Below are positions 18,042 through 25,823 of a stretch of DNA of 37,934 nucleotides, in pieces (positions within the stretch are counted from its first letter, which is position 1; each line of letters begins with the position of its first letter). Position numbers and translations under genes: made by a program. The stretch covers positions 1 to 37,934 of the forward strand of contig CAVJIN010000012.1 of assembly GCA_963649615.1 (NCBI GenBank), given 5' to 3'. Source of the stretch: UBA9732 sp963649615 (GTDB lineage: Bacteria; Spirochaetota; Spirochaetia; Sphaerochaetales; Sphaerochaetaceae). The notes beneath the pieces were generated by a model. That model saw only the letters and a program-made list of their open reading frames with translations, had not been told where the DNA came from and ran no database searches.

Positions 18042-18650
18042 ATGGAAATTGTTTGCTTGGATTTAGAAGGAACTCTCGTTCCTGAAATTTGGATTGCTTT
18101 TGCAGAAAAAACGGGGATTTCAGAGTTGAGAATCACAACACGGGAAGAACCAGATTACAATAAACTCATGAACTATAGGATAAACATACTAAGAAAGCAC
18201 CATCTTACTCTTAAAGACATTCAAGATGTCATTTCTACAATCAAACCAATGGAAGGTGCTTTAGAATTTCTAAATAAGGTACGTGAAATCACTCAAGTAG
18301 TCATACTTTCTGATACTTTCAAGGAATTTGCCAGTCCATTAATGAAACAACTCGGTTGGCCTACAATACTTTGTAATAGTCTAAAAGTTGATAACAACAA
18401 CATGATTACAGGCATTACACTACGCCAAGTTGATGGAAAAAGAAAAGCCATTGAAGCCTTTAGATCAATCAATTACAGAACATTTGCGGCTGGGGATAGC
18501 TATAATGATTTAACAATGATTCATGCTGCAGATGCTGGTTGCTTATTCAGAGCTCCAGCAAAAATTCTTCAAGAAGAGCCCAACTTAAAAATTTGTAATG
18601 ATTATGAAGAGTTCTATCAACAGATTAAAATTTTCTCCACTTCAGTCTGA
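18042..18650 (+). CDS. thrH: Phosphoserine phosphatase / homoserine phosphotransferase, HAD family
   Basis: This 202-residue HAD-superfamily enzyme closely resembles ThrH of Pseudomonas aeruginosa, which removes phosphate from phosphoserine and can pass it to homoserine, making phosphohomoserine. Motif I is DLEGTLVPE (Asp7 nucleophile, Glu9), motif II is VILSDT, and motif IV is AAGDSYND. The length is that of ThrH (about 205). The ribosome site AAGAGG lies 5 nt before the ATG, and the gene is 23 bp behind thrC. No thrB homoserine kinase is present in this cluster, so ThrH is the likely route to the thrC substrate. The 3' end overlaps the convergent hypothetical gene by 34 bp. Confidence 0.95.
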   Translation: MEIVCLDLEGTLVPEIWIAFAEKTGISELRITTREEPDYNKLMNYRINILRKHHLTLKDIQDVISTIKPMEGALEFLNKVREITQVVILSDTFKEFASPLMKQLGWPTILCNSLKVDNNNMITGITLRQVDGKRKAIEAFRSINYRTFAAGDSYNDLTMIHAADAGCLFRAPAKILQEEPNLKICNDYEEFYQQIKIFSTSV

Positions 18651-18931
18651 ATAGTTTCGCAAATGGATTTGAGATCATAGTGAAAGGGTCTACCTTGTAC
18701 ATCACAATCACTATCATTTACGCAAGCATTAATGATGGCTTGAAACTCCTCTTTACTCATAAAAACAACGGAATATAAGGGTTCTAAGCCATCAAAACAA
18801 TTGTAGGCATTATTTAAAAGAATGAGCTTTGTTTCTAAAGAAGAAGTTTCTTTTGCTCTTTTAAGAAAATATTGTGCCTTTTCTATAGCCTTTTCTATAG
18901 CCTTTTCTGTGGTTTTTTTCATATCCTTCAC
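18617..18931 (-). CDS. Small hypothetical protein with an N-terminal helical repeat
   Basis: This 104-residue protein is not recognised. It has no signal peptide or membrane helix. The N-terminus carries IEKA repeats encoded by 12-bp tandem units (18877-18912) and should form an amphipathic helix; the rest is predicted mixed and contains four cysteines. The frame starts at GTG 18931, behind a GAGAGG site with short spacing; ATG 18922 is a plausible alternative. It follows the third M14-like gene by 11 bp and is probably the last gene of that operon. Its 3' end overlaps thrH on the other strand. Confidence 0.6.
   Translation of the reverse strand: MKDMKKTTEKAIEKAIEKAQYFLKRAKETSSLETKLILLNNAYNCFDGLEPLYSVVFMSKEEFQAIINACVNDSDCDVQGRPFHYDLKSICETIQTEVEKILIC
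18877..18912. repeat. Three 12-bp tandem units within the hypothetical gene
   Basis: CCTTTTCTATAG occurs twice exactly (18877-18888, 18889-18900), with a diverged third unit (18901-18912). Copy-number change would keep the frame and lengthen an AIEK helix. Confidence 0.8.
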
Positions 18932-18942
18932 GTTCCTCTCAA

Positions 18943-19872
18943 TTATCGCATTCCAAGATACTTTAGAATGAATTGAACGGTATCCAGTTGGTCATACACA
19001 CGTCTAAAGATATCAAAGCCCCTGAATGTTTCAACTGTAATAACTGGAATCCTTAATTCTCTTGTTACCGTTGCATTTACACTTCCATCAGGCCCCGGAC
19101 CAGAAAAGCCAAAAGCGTTGTGACAAATAGTTCCATCCTCTGTTGCTAAAAGCAAATCCAAGAACATAACATCTAGATCCCCCTTTTCTGCAAATACCTC
19201 AAGATCAGTGAAAATGTATGTACTTCCCAAAAAATCTCTAGAACTGTTGTAAATAATTGCTTCATGAAGATCTAATACTAAAGTAGGATTCTTATCAGAA
19301 ATATCAGTATAGATTGCATAGGCTAAACGTTGAGCTTCATTGCCTTCAGGGTCACCTGGAAAGCATCTATTTAAATCCTGTTTTCCTGTAACGTAGCGCG
19401 AGTCTTTTTTTGCTCCATTAGCATTAGCCGGAGCCAAAATATACAAATCCCCACTTGAAATTGTTGCTTTTTCAAGCAAGATAGCCGTGTACCAAGCTGC
19501 TTTTTCATCTCCATGAACCGCACCAACCACATAAATTGTGGGCCCTTCTTTTTCACTATGAATATGAATTACCTCAGTTTCTGTCAACTCGCCTTCCATT
19601 AGTTTATAGCTAGAAATAGAAACTTCATACTGTTCTTCAAAGAAAGTTCCAAAATCCGAGAAATCCATATTGCGAATATCAAGATAGCTATCTGGTTCTA
19701 CCGCGCTGTATCCGTTCCACTGAACTTCCACCCCGCACACAGTCACTGTTTGTATTCCAATCTTTTCTGTCTTGTCTTCTGCTTTCTCTTCACCTTCAGA
19801 CGTCTTTTTGCAAGAAAAAAGTAAACATAAAAAGAGAATTAAGATTATAGAAAGCAGAAGCTTTTTTTTCAT
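18943..19872 (-). CDS. M14-like (succinylglutamate desuccinylase/aspartoacylase-type) lipoprotein hydrolase
   Basis: This 309-residue protein is exported by a lipoprotein signal (lipobox LFSC, Cys21). The zinc-hydrolase core shows H120-GD-E123 and a later H203 in LDLHEA, the expected metal ligands of the AstE/AspA branch of the M14 fold. DLNRCFPG matches the substrate-binding DxNR segment, and TVETF near the C-terminus may contain the catalytic Glu. Family members cleave N-acyl or peptide-like amide bonds. The substrate here is unknown; the surface location argues against the cytoplasmic arginine-catabolism role of AstE. The ATG at 19872 overlaps the stop of the upstream M14-like gene (ATGA), so the frame's longer N-terminal extension is rejected. 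It is the third such hydrolase in the operon and the most divergent. Confidence 0.85.
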   Translation of the reverse strand: MKKKLLLSIILILFLCLLFSCKKTSEGEEKAEDKTEKIGIQTVTVCGVEVQWNGYSAVEPDSYLDIRNMDFSDFGTFFEEQYEVSISSYKLMEGELTETEVIHIHSEKEGPTIYVVGAVHGDEKAAWYTAILLEKATISSGDLYILAPANANGAKKDSRYVTGKQDLNRCFPGDPEGNEAQRLAYAIYTDISDKNPTLVLDLHEAIIYNSSRDFLGSTYIFTDLEVFAEKGDLDVMFLDLLLATEDGTICHNAFGFSGPGPDGSVNATVTRELRIPVITVETFRGFDIFRRVYDQLDTVQFILKYLGMR

Positions 19873-20996
19873 TGTGGATCTGCCAGATAATAACCAATAC
19901 CGTTGGCCATAATTTCTTTGTATGATGGCATATCTCCAAGAGAAAGACATCCGTCTTGCCCGTCATATTGTTGAGCAAATTGAACTAAACAAGTTAGGTG
20001 TCTTGCACAGCGCTCTGTAAGACTAATTCCATCTTCCGTGTATGGCACTGTAACCGCCCCATACTGGGCTGCTCGTGCGTAAAACTTATCCTTGCCCGTA
20101 ACAACTAAATCTGAATCAATAGATCCATGTAGGCGTCCTTGTGAAGCATTTGCCGTTTCCATGAGAATGGCAATAGTATTGGTAAAATCACCTAATTCTC
20201 TATGAGTGAGACCATGAAGGTTTGTAGGTGAAGCCTCAATGGAAATAGTCATGTCATCTTCCACTTCCCAAACAGCAAGAGTTACAAGACTTAGTGCATT
20301 CTCGTGAGCAACAATTGCATTTACTGTGGTGTACTCAGGAGATGCCTCATGGAGGTCTACCGTTATAGCAATGTTCTCTGTTTGAATTAGTTTTGTGATA
20401 CCATATGCAACTTTCTCTGTGAAAGAACCATCTTCACGGCCTGGATAGGCACGATTTAAATTACGAGTCTCGCTTCCAGATAACTGTTGTCCAGAAGATG
20501 CATGAATATAGACTTCGCTATCTGGCCACTGGTCAATTGGATTGGTAGCACGGCTACCAAAGCGGAACCACCTAATGCCATTTTGAGTATCAATATAGAA
20601 CTTGGTAGGAGCAGCTTCCTGTGGATCTGTACAACTAAAACCACTGTTGTTAGCCCTTGGAATAACGTAAAGAGTTCCCTGTGTTGGTTGGCAATACTCA
20701 ATTAAGGTCACAGCAGTGATAAAACCGGATGGTTCATTTGCATGTGTTCCTCCAAGAACTAGCATGCTAGACCCTTCAACTCCACTATCCAAAATGTAAA
20801 CTTCAGTATCACCATTTGTTCCTTTTAAAGCAGGAAACCAATCGCTAAGCATTTTAATCTCAGTAACTCCTGGACCAGCGTAGATGGGCTCTGTTTTCCA
20901 TTGTGAGGAAAAGCAAATAGCCAGATAAATAACTATTGCAATTACAAGGAGGCAAAAAATACTTGCAGTAAGAATGTTTTTAGGAATTCTCTTCAT
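19869..20996 (-). CDS. Membrane-anchored M14-like zinc hydrolase, paralogue B
   Basis: This 375-residue protein has one N-terminal membrane helix (about 10-30) and a large extracytoplasmic domain. It carries the zinc motif H85-xx-E88 in GGTHANEPSG, the third ligand H216 in DLHEASPE, the NLNRAYPG substrate segment and a possible catalytic Glu in LMETANAS. It is of the succinylglutamate desuccinylase/aspartoacylase (M14) type and should cleave an amide bond outside the cytoplasm. It is clearly a paralogue of the protein encoded at 23220-24365: TEIKMLSD, VPR/IPR-type strands and DQWPD are shared. ATG 20996 has a GAGG site 5 nt upstream; GTG 21002 is less likely. It starts 7 bp after the tiny two-helix gene and overlaps the next gene by 4 bp. 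Confidence 0.88.
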   Translation of the reverse strand: MKRIPKNILTASIFCLLVIAIVIYLAICFSSQWKTEPIYAGPGVTEIKMLSDWFPALKGTNGDTEVYILDSGVEGSSMLVLGGTHANEPSGFITAVTLIEYCQPTQGTLYVIPRANNSGFSCTDPQEAAPTKFYIDTQNGIRWFRFGSRATNPIDQWPDSEVYIHASSGQQLSGSETRNLNRAYPGREDGSFTEKVAYGITKLIQTENIAITVDLHEASPEYTTVNAIVAHENALSLVTLAVWEVEDDMTISIEASPTNLHGLTHRELGDFTNTIAILMETANASQGRLHGSIDSDLVVTGKDKFYARAAQYGAVTVPYTEDGISLTERCARHLTCLVQFAQQYDGQDGCLSLGDMPSYKEIMANGIGYYLADPQ

Positions 20997-21003
20997 CTTC
21001 ACC

Positions 21004-21153
21004 TCACTTTATAAGTAAAAGTCGCAAAATTAGCGTAACCATCACCAAAGCCGCATCAAATTGAAAGAAAACATTATCTTTCTTCTTAAACATACAGGTT
21101 GCAATTAAAGCTAGGATGAACGCTACAATAGCAAGATAAATGTATTTAATCAT
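21004..21153 (-). CDS. Tiny two-helix membrane protein (49 aa), copy B
   Basis: This 49-codon gene has an excellent AGGAGG ribosome site 6 nt before its ATG, and that site overlaps the stop of the upstream permease gene. The product has two hydrophobic helices (about 4-21 and 31-47) joined by a short loop with three lysines and an Asp. It ends in VTLILRLLLIK. A homologous gene occupies the same place behind the other permease (24374-24520), and both end in the pattern VTxxLRxLxIK. Such conservation at low overall identity shows that it is a real gene. I suggest it is an accessory or minimal small subunit of the TRAP-like permease, a role that is not established. Confidence 0.85.
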   Translation of the reverse strand: MIKYIYLAIVAFILALIATCMFKKKDNVFFQFDAALVMVTLILRLLLIK

Positions 21154-21163
21154 AAAAGCCCTC

Positions 21164-22441
21164 CTAGTTTGTCAAAAATGCAAGAGCATTTGAGTTCAGC
21201 ATACATGCCACGGCAACAGCGATACAAACCAAAAAAGGAACAACACAATTTTTGAGAACCTTTGAATATTTCAAATCAACAATTTGAGCTGCATAATTTC
21301 CAGCTAAAGCTGTTGGAGGCATTAAATCTCCAAGACAACACGAGAAAGCCAATACTGCAGCAATCACAATATCACAACATGAAGTATTTTGAATTATGAC
21401 AAGAAGAAACGGAACGCCAATTACTGAAGCAGCACCATAAGAGCTGACGGCACCAAAAATAGGCATAATGGTAAAGGATGCAATGTAAACAAAAAGCATT
21501 CCTAACCCAAGACAACTTACAACAATCCAACCTCTTGCTCCAACAAGAGTCATGACTTGAATAAACATTCCAACACCCATGAGCTTTGCAAGAACAGGAA
21601 TAGTTTTATCCATTGCCTCAAGGGCTTTATCCCAGAAATTAAACTTCTTTCCTGTAAAGAGTCCAATTATTGCTGAAATAAGGAATATAAGACATGTTCC
21701 AAGTTGAGGAAAAGAGGGTACGGCTTTTGAGACCACAAGCAAAACAATAAGAACAATAATTGGAAGATAAAGCTTAAAACCATATTTCCTTCCAACTTCA
21801 AGATTCAAACCTTCCTTGAGCTTCTCAATATCCAAATTTTTACAATACTTAAGACCTAAAAACAGAACAGAAAAAACAGCACATGGGATTGTCATCAAAA
21901 AGAGCGGACCATCAAAACCAATATAAGGCATATCAACTCCACCACCAATTAACATTGCAGGAATGTTAATTGGTGGAGCGGCCATACCCATGATTGCACC
22001 AATTGCTAAGATGGCGCCGGCCTTGTCTCTTGGAATTCCAATGAGAAGCAAAATTGGGGCAACAAGAGCTCCAGCACTAAGAACAGCTGCGGTTGAAGAA
22101 CCAGTAATCATTCCAGGGAACATTATGACAAACATCAAAAGAATAAGCATTAACGCTGGAACCTTGTAAAATCTTGTAACAATTGCAGCATTTAGAGCAT
22201 CTAGAGCTCCAGATTCCTGAACCACCGTCATAAACAACATGGCGGTGGAAATAATTAGCATTGTGTCAACATAGGTGAAAGTCCCTTCAAACAAATGTCT
22301 TAGAGGAATTCCCTGTCCACCAACAAGGGCGCCAACTACGGCACCCAAAATCATGGAAACACTAACTGGTAACTTAAACAAAAGGTTTGACAGTAAAAAA
22401 ACTGCCAACATGGATATTAGGCAAATGAGTTCAATGTCCAT
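21164..22441 (-). CDS. TRAP large-subunit-like permease (ion transporter superfamily), copy B
   Basis: This 425-residue membrane protein has about 10-12 helices. It resembles DctM-type TRAP large subunits in size and in its re-entrant loop signatures: GMITGSSTAAVLSAGALV in the first half with MGMAAPPINIPA after it, and a second-half counterpart with LGDLMPPTALAG. Such proteins use a sodium or proton gradient to take up organic acids. Neither a normal DctQ (about 160 residues, four helices) nor a DctP-type receptor is nearby; instead a 49-residue two-helix protein follows 10 bp later. The start codon lies 3 bp after the stop of the DUF6305-like gene. It is a paralogue of the 24530-25807 gene, with shared PPxxIPA and PYxGF segments and the same length. 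The substrate is unknown. Confidence 0.85.
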   Translation of the reverse strand: MDIELICLISMLAVFLLSNLLFKLPVSVSMILGAVVGALVGGQGIPLRHLFEGTFTYVDTMLIISTAMLFMTVVQESGALDALNAAIVTRFYKVPALMLILLMFVIMFPGMITGSSTAAVLSAGALVAPILLLIGIPRDKAGAILAIGAIMGMAAPPINIPAMLIGGGVDMPYIGFDGPLFLMTIPCAVFSVLFLGLKYCKNLDIEKLKEGLNLEVGRKYGFKLYLPIIVLIVLLVVSKAVPSFPQLGTCLIFLISAIIGLFTGKKFNFWDKALEAMDKTIPVLAKLMGVGMFIQVMTLVGARGWIVVSCLGLGMLFVYIASFTIMPIFGAVSSYGAASVIGVPFLLVIIQNTSCCDIVIAAVLAFSCCLGDLMPPTALAGNYAAQIVDLKYSKVLKNCVVPFLVCIAVAVACMLNSNALAFLTN

Positions 22442-22444
22442 TAA

Positions 22445-23185
22445 TTAAAAAACTTCCTTAAAGACTGTAATGGTATCCTTTGTTGCATAAACAAGGCTAA
22501 TTGGAATATTGTTCTGCTCTGCATATGTTGTAAACTTATAGTCAAAATTTGCATCTTCTTTAAGAATAATCAAACTTGAAATTCCCATAACCATGTCCGC
22601 ATAGACGTCAGAAAGAGTTCCACGACGAGCAGAACCACCAATATGACAACAAATAACCTTAACTTCTGGATTAGCTTTCAAGTAGTTAATAATCTCTGTA
22701 GCTCTAGCAGTTTCCTCAGCTTCTGAAATACCAGCAGCACCAAGACCTTTTGTACTTGCACCAACAGCAATAACAACTGTCTTATAACCCTTAAGAGCAT
22801 CAGCTGTTGCTGTAGCATTGTAGACATAATTAACACTCTTGTCTTTGTTGATATTCTTCATGACTGTATCAAGCATTGCAGCATCTGTGCTCTGTCCAAA
22901 AGAAGTAATAAAAACAGGTGTTTCAAAAGTAAGTCCGTCTAGAGAACCAACCGTAACAATTCTATTTGAATCAGAAGTCTGCTGGACAAAATCAACTGTC
23001 TTATTAGGGTCATACTCAGCATCAACAGTACCAGTTGAAGGAGTTGTTGTTGCTGTTTCAGTTGTAGCAACAGAAGTACTAGATGTACCAGATGTATTTG
23101 ACGAAGAAGAGCTTGAGCCCTTACTGCAAGAAACAAACGCAAAAACCATAAAAACAACTAGAATTGAAATGAATAATTTTTTCAT
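22445..23185 (-). CDS. Lipoprotein with a DUF6305-like domain
   Basis: This 246-residue lipoprotein has a signal with lipobox FVSC (Cys20) and then a Ser/Thr-rich flexible linker (about 22-53). A globular domain (about 70-246) contains the segments TSFGQSTDAAML, VGASTKGLGAAG, and HIGGSARRGTLSD. From memory this pattern fits the DUF6305 family, for which I know no function. The glycine/serine-rich loops suggest a small-molecule-binding alpha/beta fold. It stands just before a TRAP-like permease gene (3-bp gap), so it could be the substrate receptor that the system otherwise lacks. I chose ATG 23185 because GGAGG lies 8 nt upstream and the signal peptide begins there; the longer frame starts inside the intergenic spacer. 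Confidence 0.8.
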   Translation of the reverse strand: MKKLFISILVVFMVFAFVSCSKGSSSSSSNTSGTSSTSVATTETATTTPSTGTVDAEYDPNKTVDFVQQTSDSNRIVTVGSLDGLTFETPVFITSFGQSTDAAMLDTVMKNINKDKSVNYVYNATATADALKGYKTVVIAVGASTKGLGAAGISEAEETARATEIINYLKANPEVKVICCHIGGSARRGTLSDVYADMVMGISSLIILKEDANFDYKFTTYAEQNNIPISLVYATKDTITVFKEVF

Positions 23186-23219
23186 TATATAAACCTCCAA
23201 TTTTAAACTATTCAATTAA

Positions 23220-24365
23220 CTATTCAACACTCTTGAGAAGATTCTCAAGACCCCCATTTACTATATCACTATAGCTACCAAGACCTTCAAATGCTATAGC
23301 TTTTGAAGAATAAGTTTCACTATAAGCCTCTGCAAGATATGAAATACAGGCAATATGTCTTGCAACCCTATTAATTAATGGATAACCGTCTTCCGGGACG
23401 TCAAAGTACACGTATCCGTCTTTGTGCGCCTGAACATAGTTTGGCTCATTTCCATTGATAATTAAGTCATCATCCATCTTACCATGAAGAGGGCCCATGG
23501 ATGGGTTGTACGTTTCCATGAGAGTCATCATTGATGAAGTATTGTCTCCTAAACTTCTATGAGAAAGTCCGTAGGACGTCACGCCTGAGTATTCTGCACG
23601 CATGTCAAGGTCATCAAGTTGCATATTCAAAGCCATAGTACTTGCAATAACCATAGCCGTTGAATTATCGGCCTTTTGATTTACCATGGTGCAATCAAGA
23701 TACAGGAATTCCGGAGAGCCTTCGTGCATGTCCATTGTTATATTGATGTCCTCTTTTACAATTAAATTGAAAATTCCTGCACAAACCCTCTCAGTTAGGA
23801 CACCGTTTTCGTTTCCATAGTACAACCTGTTAACGTTACGAATTTCAGCACTTTCAGTTCCAACCAGTTTTCTTCCTGATGTACCCTCGTAATAAGTGTA
23901 GTCTGGCCACTGGTCCACAGGGTTAGTCAATCTATTACCAACACGGAATGTTCTTACACTTCCATTTGCTAGAGTAATTGAGAAGAAATCCTGCATGCCA
24001 TCAAGTGGAGAGGTGTGGGAAAAACCACTCCTATTCGTTCTTGGAATGATATAAACTTTGCCTTGAGTAACTTTAATATTCTCAATAAGTGCAATAGCAG
24101 AAAGAAGTCCTGCACTCTCATTTGGATGCGTTCCCCCAAGAATGAGAAAACTTCCCCCTTCTACACCACTATCAAAAACGTAAATTTCTGTATCTAAATC
24201 CGTTCCCTTTAGACCCTCACAGTAATCAGAAAGCATCTTAATCTCCGTGAGATTAGGATTATCTGCAATAGGTTCATCTTTTTGCATTGCAATAAAATCA
24301 ATGCTAGCCATTATGGCAAATAATAGGGCAACTGCAATCACGCCGATATTTTTAATATAACTCAT
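23220..24365 (-). CDS. Membrane-anchored M14-like zinc hydrolase, paralogue A
   Basis: This 381-residue protein has a single N-terminal membrane helix (about 8-27) and an extracytoplasmic zinc-hydrolase domain. H80-xx-E83 lies in GGTHPNESAG, H214 in DMHEGSPEF, and the DxNR-like segment is RNVNRLYYG. It is of the same M14 succinylglutamate desuccinylase/aspartoacylase type as the gene at 19869-20996, with which it shares TEIKMLSD, DSGVEG, NPVDQWPD/NPIDQWPD and a METxNxSxG-like segment. A GGGGG site precedes the ATG. It starts 8 bp after the tiny membrane-protein gene and is followed 34 bp later by the DUF6305-like lipoprotein gene. It probably hydrolyses an amide-linked compound for uptake by the adjacent permease; the exact bond is unknown. 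Confidence 0.88.
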   Translation of the reverse strand: MSYIKNIGVIAVALLFAIMASIDFIAMQKDEPIADNPNLTEIKMLSDYCEGLKGTDLDTEIYVFDSGVEGGSFLILGGTHPNESAGLLSAIALIENIKVTQGKVYIIPRTNRSGFSHTSPLDGMQDFFSITLANGSVRTFRVGNRLTNPVDQWPDYTYYEGTSGRKLVGTESAEIRNVNRLYYGNENGVLTERVCAGIFNLIVKEDINITMDMHEGSPEFLYLDCTMVNQKADNSTAMVIASTMALNMQLDDLDMRAEYSGVTSYGLSHRSLGDNTSSMMTLMETYNPSMGPLHGKMDDDLIINGNEPNYVQAHKDGYVYFDVPEDGYPLINRVARHIACISYLAEAYSETYSSKAIAFEGLGSYSDIVNGGLENLLKSVE

Positions 24366-24373
24366 ACTGCCCC

Positions 24374-24520
24374 CTATTTTATATGCAATGCTCTAAGTGC
24401 AAACGTCACAAGAACAACCGCAATACACACCAACTCCGCAAATGGCCTTTTTTTGATAATGTTAAATAGCAGAAGTAGAGCAAACACCGAGATTATAAAA
24501 TAATAAATCACCTGCAACAT
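24374..24520 (-). CDS. Tiny two-helix membrane protein (48 aa), copy A
   Basis: This 48-codon gene has a GGAG ribosome site 6 nt before its ATG and sits 9 bp after a TRAP-like permease gene and 8 bp before an M14-like gene. The product has two hydrophobic helices (about 4-22 and 30-46) around an IIKKRPF loop and ends in VTFALRALHIK. Copy B at 21004-21153 has the same place, size and C-terminal pattern (VTxxLRxLxIK), with further shared IY and KK positions. It may stabilise or complete the permease; nothing is known of its function. Confidence 0.83.
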   Translation of the reverse strand: MLQVIYYFIISVFALLLLFNIIKKRPFAELVCIAVVLVTFALRALHIK

Positions 24521-24529
24521 TTTCCACTC

Positions 24530-25807
24530 CTACAAAATCAAAAAACTCATGTTATTGCCACATAGCACCATAACAACACCCACTACCAAGACCAAAAGCG
24601 CCACCGGTCCCATATTCTTAATCCAATCACTTCTCTCCACTTTTCCTTCTAAACCGATATTCTTATAAACCTCTTCAGTAATACCGCCCTTACGTGTAAT
24701 TAAAGCAACTAAAGCAAGCGCAACACTACAGCCAGAAACTACAACAGTATTTGCAAGCCAACCAATTGGGAACACTGCATACGCAATTAAGAAGGCTGGA
24801 ATTGGGATTGAAAAGAAATATCCAATTACTAAGGAAACTGCCATAAGAACCAACATTACATATCTTGTATCGTATGGAAGAATCCACAGACTATAAAGAC
24901 CACGAACTCCAGTCATTGAACTTACTTCAATAAAACTTCCAAGAGCAAAAACAATTGCAATTGGAACAACAGCTTTAATTGCACCTTCTGAAAGAACATC
25001 CAAAGTTGTTTTAAAACTCCCAAAGCCTTTGCAAACCACAATTACGAGAATTGTTGCAATAAAGAAGACAAGGGTGAGACCACCAATATAAACAAAAGAA
25101 GAAAGAAGGCCATCAATTAAAACAGCAATTCCAACAAGAGCAAGGAATATCAAAGAACAAGATGCTTCCTTTTCTGTTTTTAACTCTCCTTTGGGACTTA
25201 CAGAAGCTAAAACTTTTCTTTGATAAATTGCAAAGAAAATGAAAGAAGGAAGAGCAATAAGAAGCAAAGGAAGAAAAAAACCAACATAAGGTGTTGGAAG
25301 TACACTTCCAGCCCCATTTGCAGCAATTATTGCAGGTATACAATTTGGAGGAAGAATCACCCCAAGAAATGATCCGGCAATAACAACAAGAGAAGCTTTT
25401 TTCTTGTCTTCAATTGCATTTCCCACCAGCTTTCCGGTTGTAAGAATACTTGCACTTGCAAAACCGGTGAGCATAGAAGGAATAGCAACAAAAAATAGGA
25501 CTAAAAAGGCTTTAAGAATTGTATTTTTTACTGCAGCAATTTTCTTAAAAAGTAAATCAAATGCGCCACTTTTGTTTAAACAAAAAACCAAAAGAGATGC
25601 AGAAAAAACACAAAGTAAACTATCTAAAAAGCCAAAAGGACCTTCAACAATCTCTCTGAATCTTATACCCATTCCTGCAATAAGACTTCCTGCAACAGAA
25701 GCAACAAATAAGAAAAAGACAGACCATTTTTTATCGTTCTTTGTGGCTATAGAACCCCCAATAGATACAGCAAACATCACGAGGGCAACAAATACTTCTT
25801 CTCTCAT
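24530..25807 (-). CDS. TRAP large-subunit-like permease, copy A
   Basis: This 425-residue polytopic membrane protein is a paralogue of the 21164-22441 gene and has the same length. It shows a DctM-like first-half loop (GFASASILTTGKLVG, then GVILPPNCIPAI), but its second half is less typical: the expected PP-loop near the C-terminus is replaced by GYFFSIPIPAFLIAY and a GCSVALALVAL segment. It should be a gradient-driven importer of an organic anion or amino-acid derivative (inference). It starts 16 bp after the gamma-glutamyltransferase-like gene with an AGAGGAAA site and is followed by tiny protein A and M14-like hydrolase A. Confidence 0.8.
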   Translation of the reverse strand: MREEVFVALVMFAVSIGGSIATKNDKKWSVFFLFVASVAGSLIAGMGIRFREIVEGPFGFLDSLLCVFSASLLVFCLNKSGAFDLLFKKIAAVKNTILKAFLVLFFVAIPSMLTGFASASILTTGKLVGNAIEDKKKASLVVIAGSFLGVILPPNCIPAIIAANGAGSVLPTPYVGFFLPLLLIALPSFIFFAIYQRKVLASVSPKGELKTEKEASCSLIFLALVGIAVLIDGLLSSFVYIGGLTLVFFIATILVIVVCKGFGSFKTTLDVLSEGAIKAVVPIAIVFALGSFIEVSSMTGVRGLYSLWILPYDTRYVMLVLMAVSLVIGYFFSIPIPAFLIAYAVFPIGWLANTVVVSGCSVALALVALITRKGGITEEVYKNIGLEGKVERSDWIKNMGPVALLVLVVGVVMVLCGNNMSFLIL

Positions 25808-25823
25808 ATTTATTTCCTCTAAA

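Noticed and set aside
18650..18700. Terminator for the ACT-thrC-thrH operon
   Set aside because: I looked downstream of thrH and found no stem followed by a T-run on the plus strand.
19873..19950. N-terminal extension of the M14-like lipoprotein
   Set aside because: It overlaps the upstream hydrolase gene by 78 bp in another frame and would bury the lipoprotein signal; ATG 19872 overlaps the upstream stop in the usual ATGA way.
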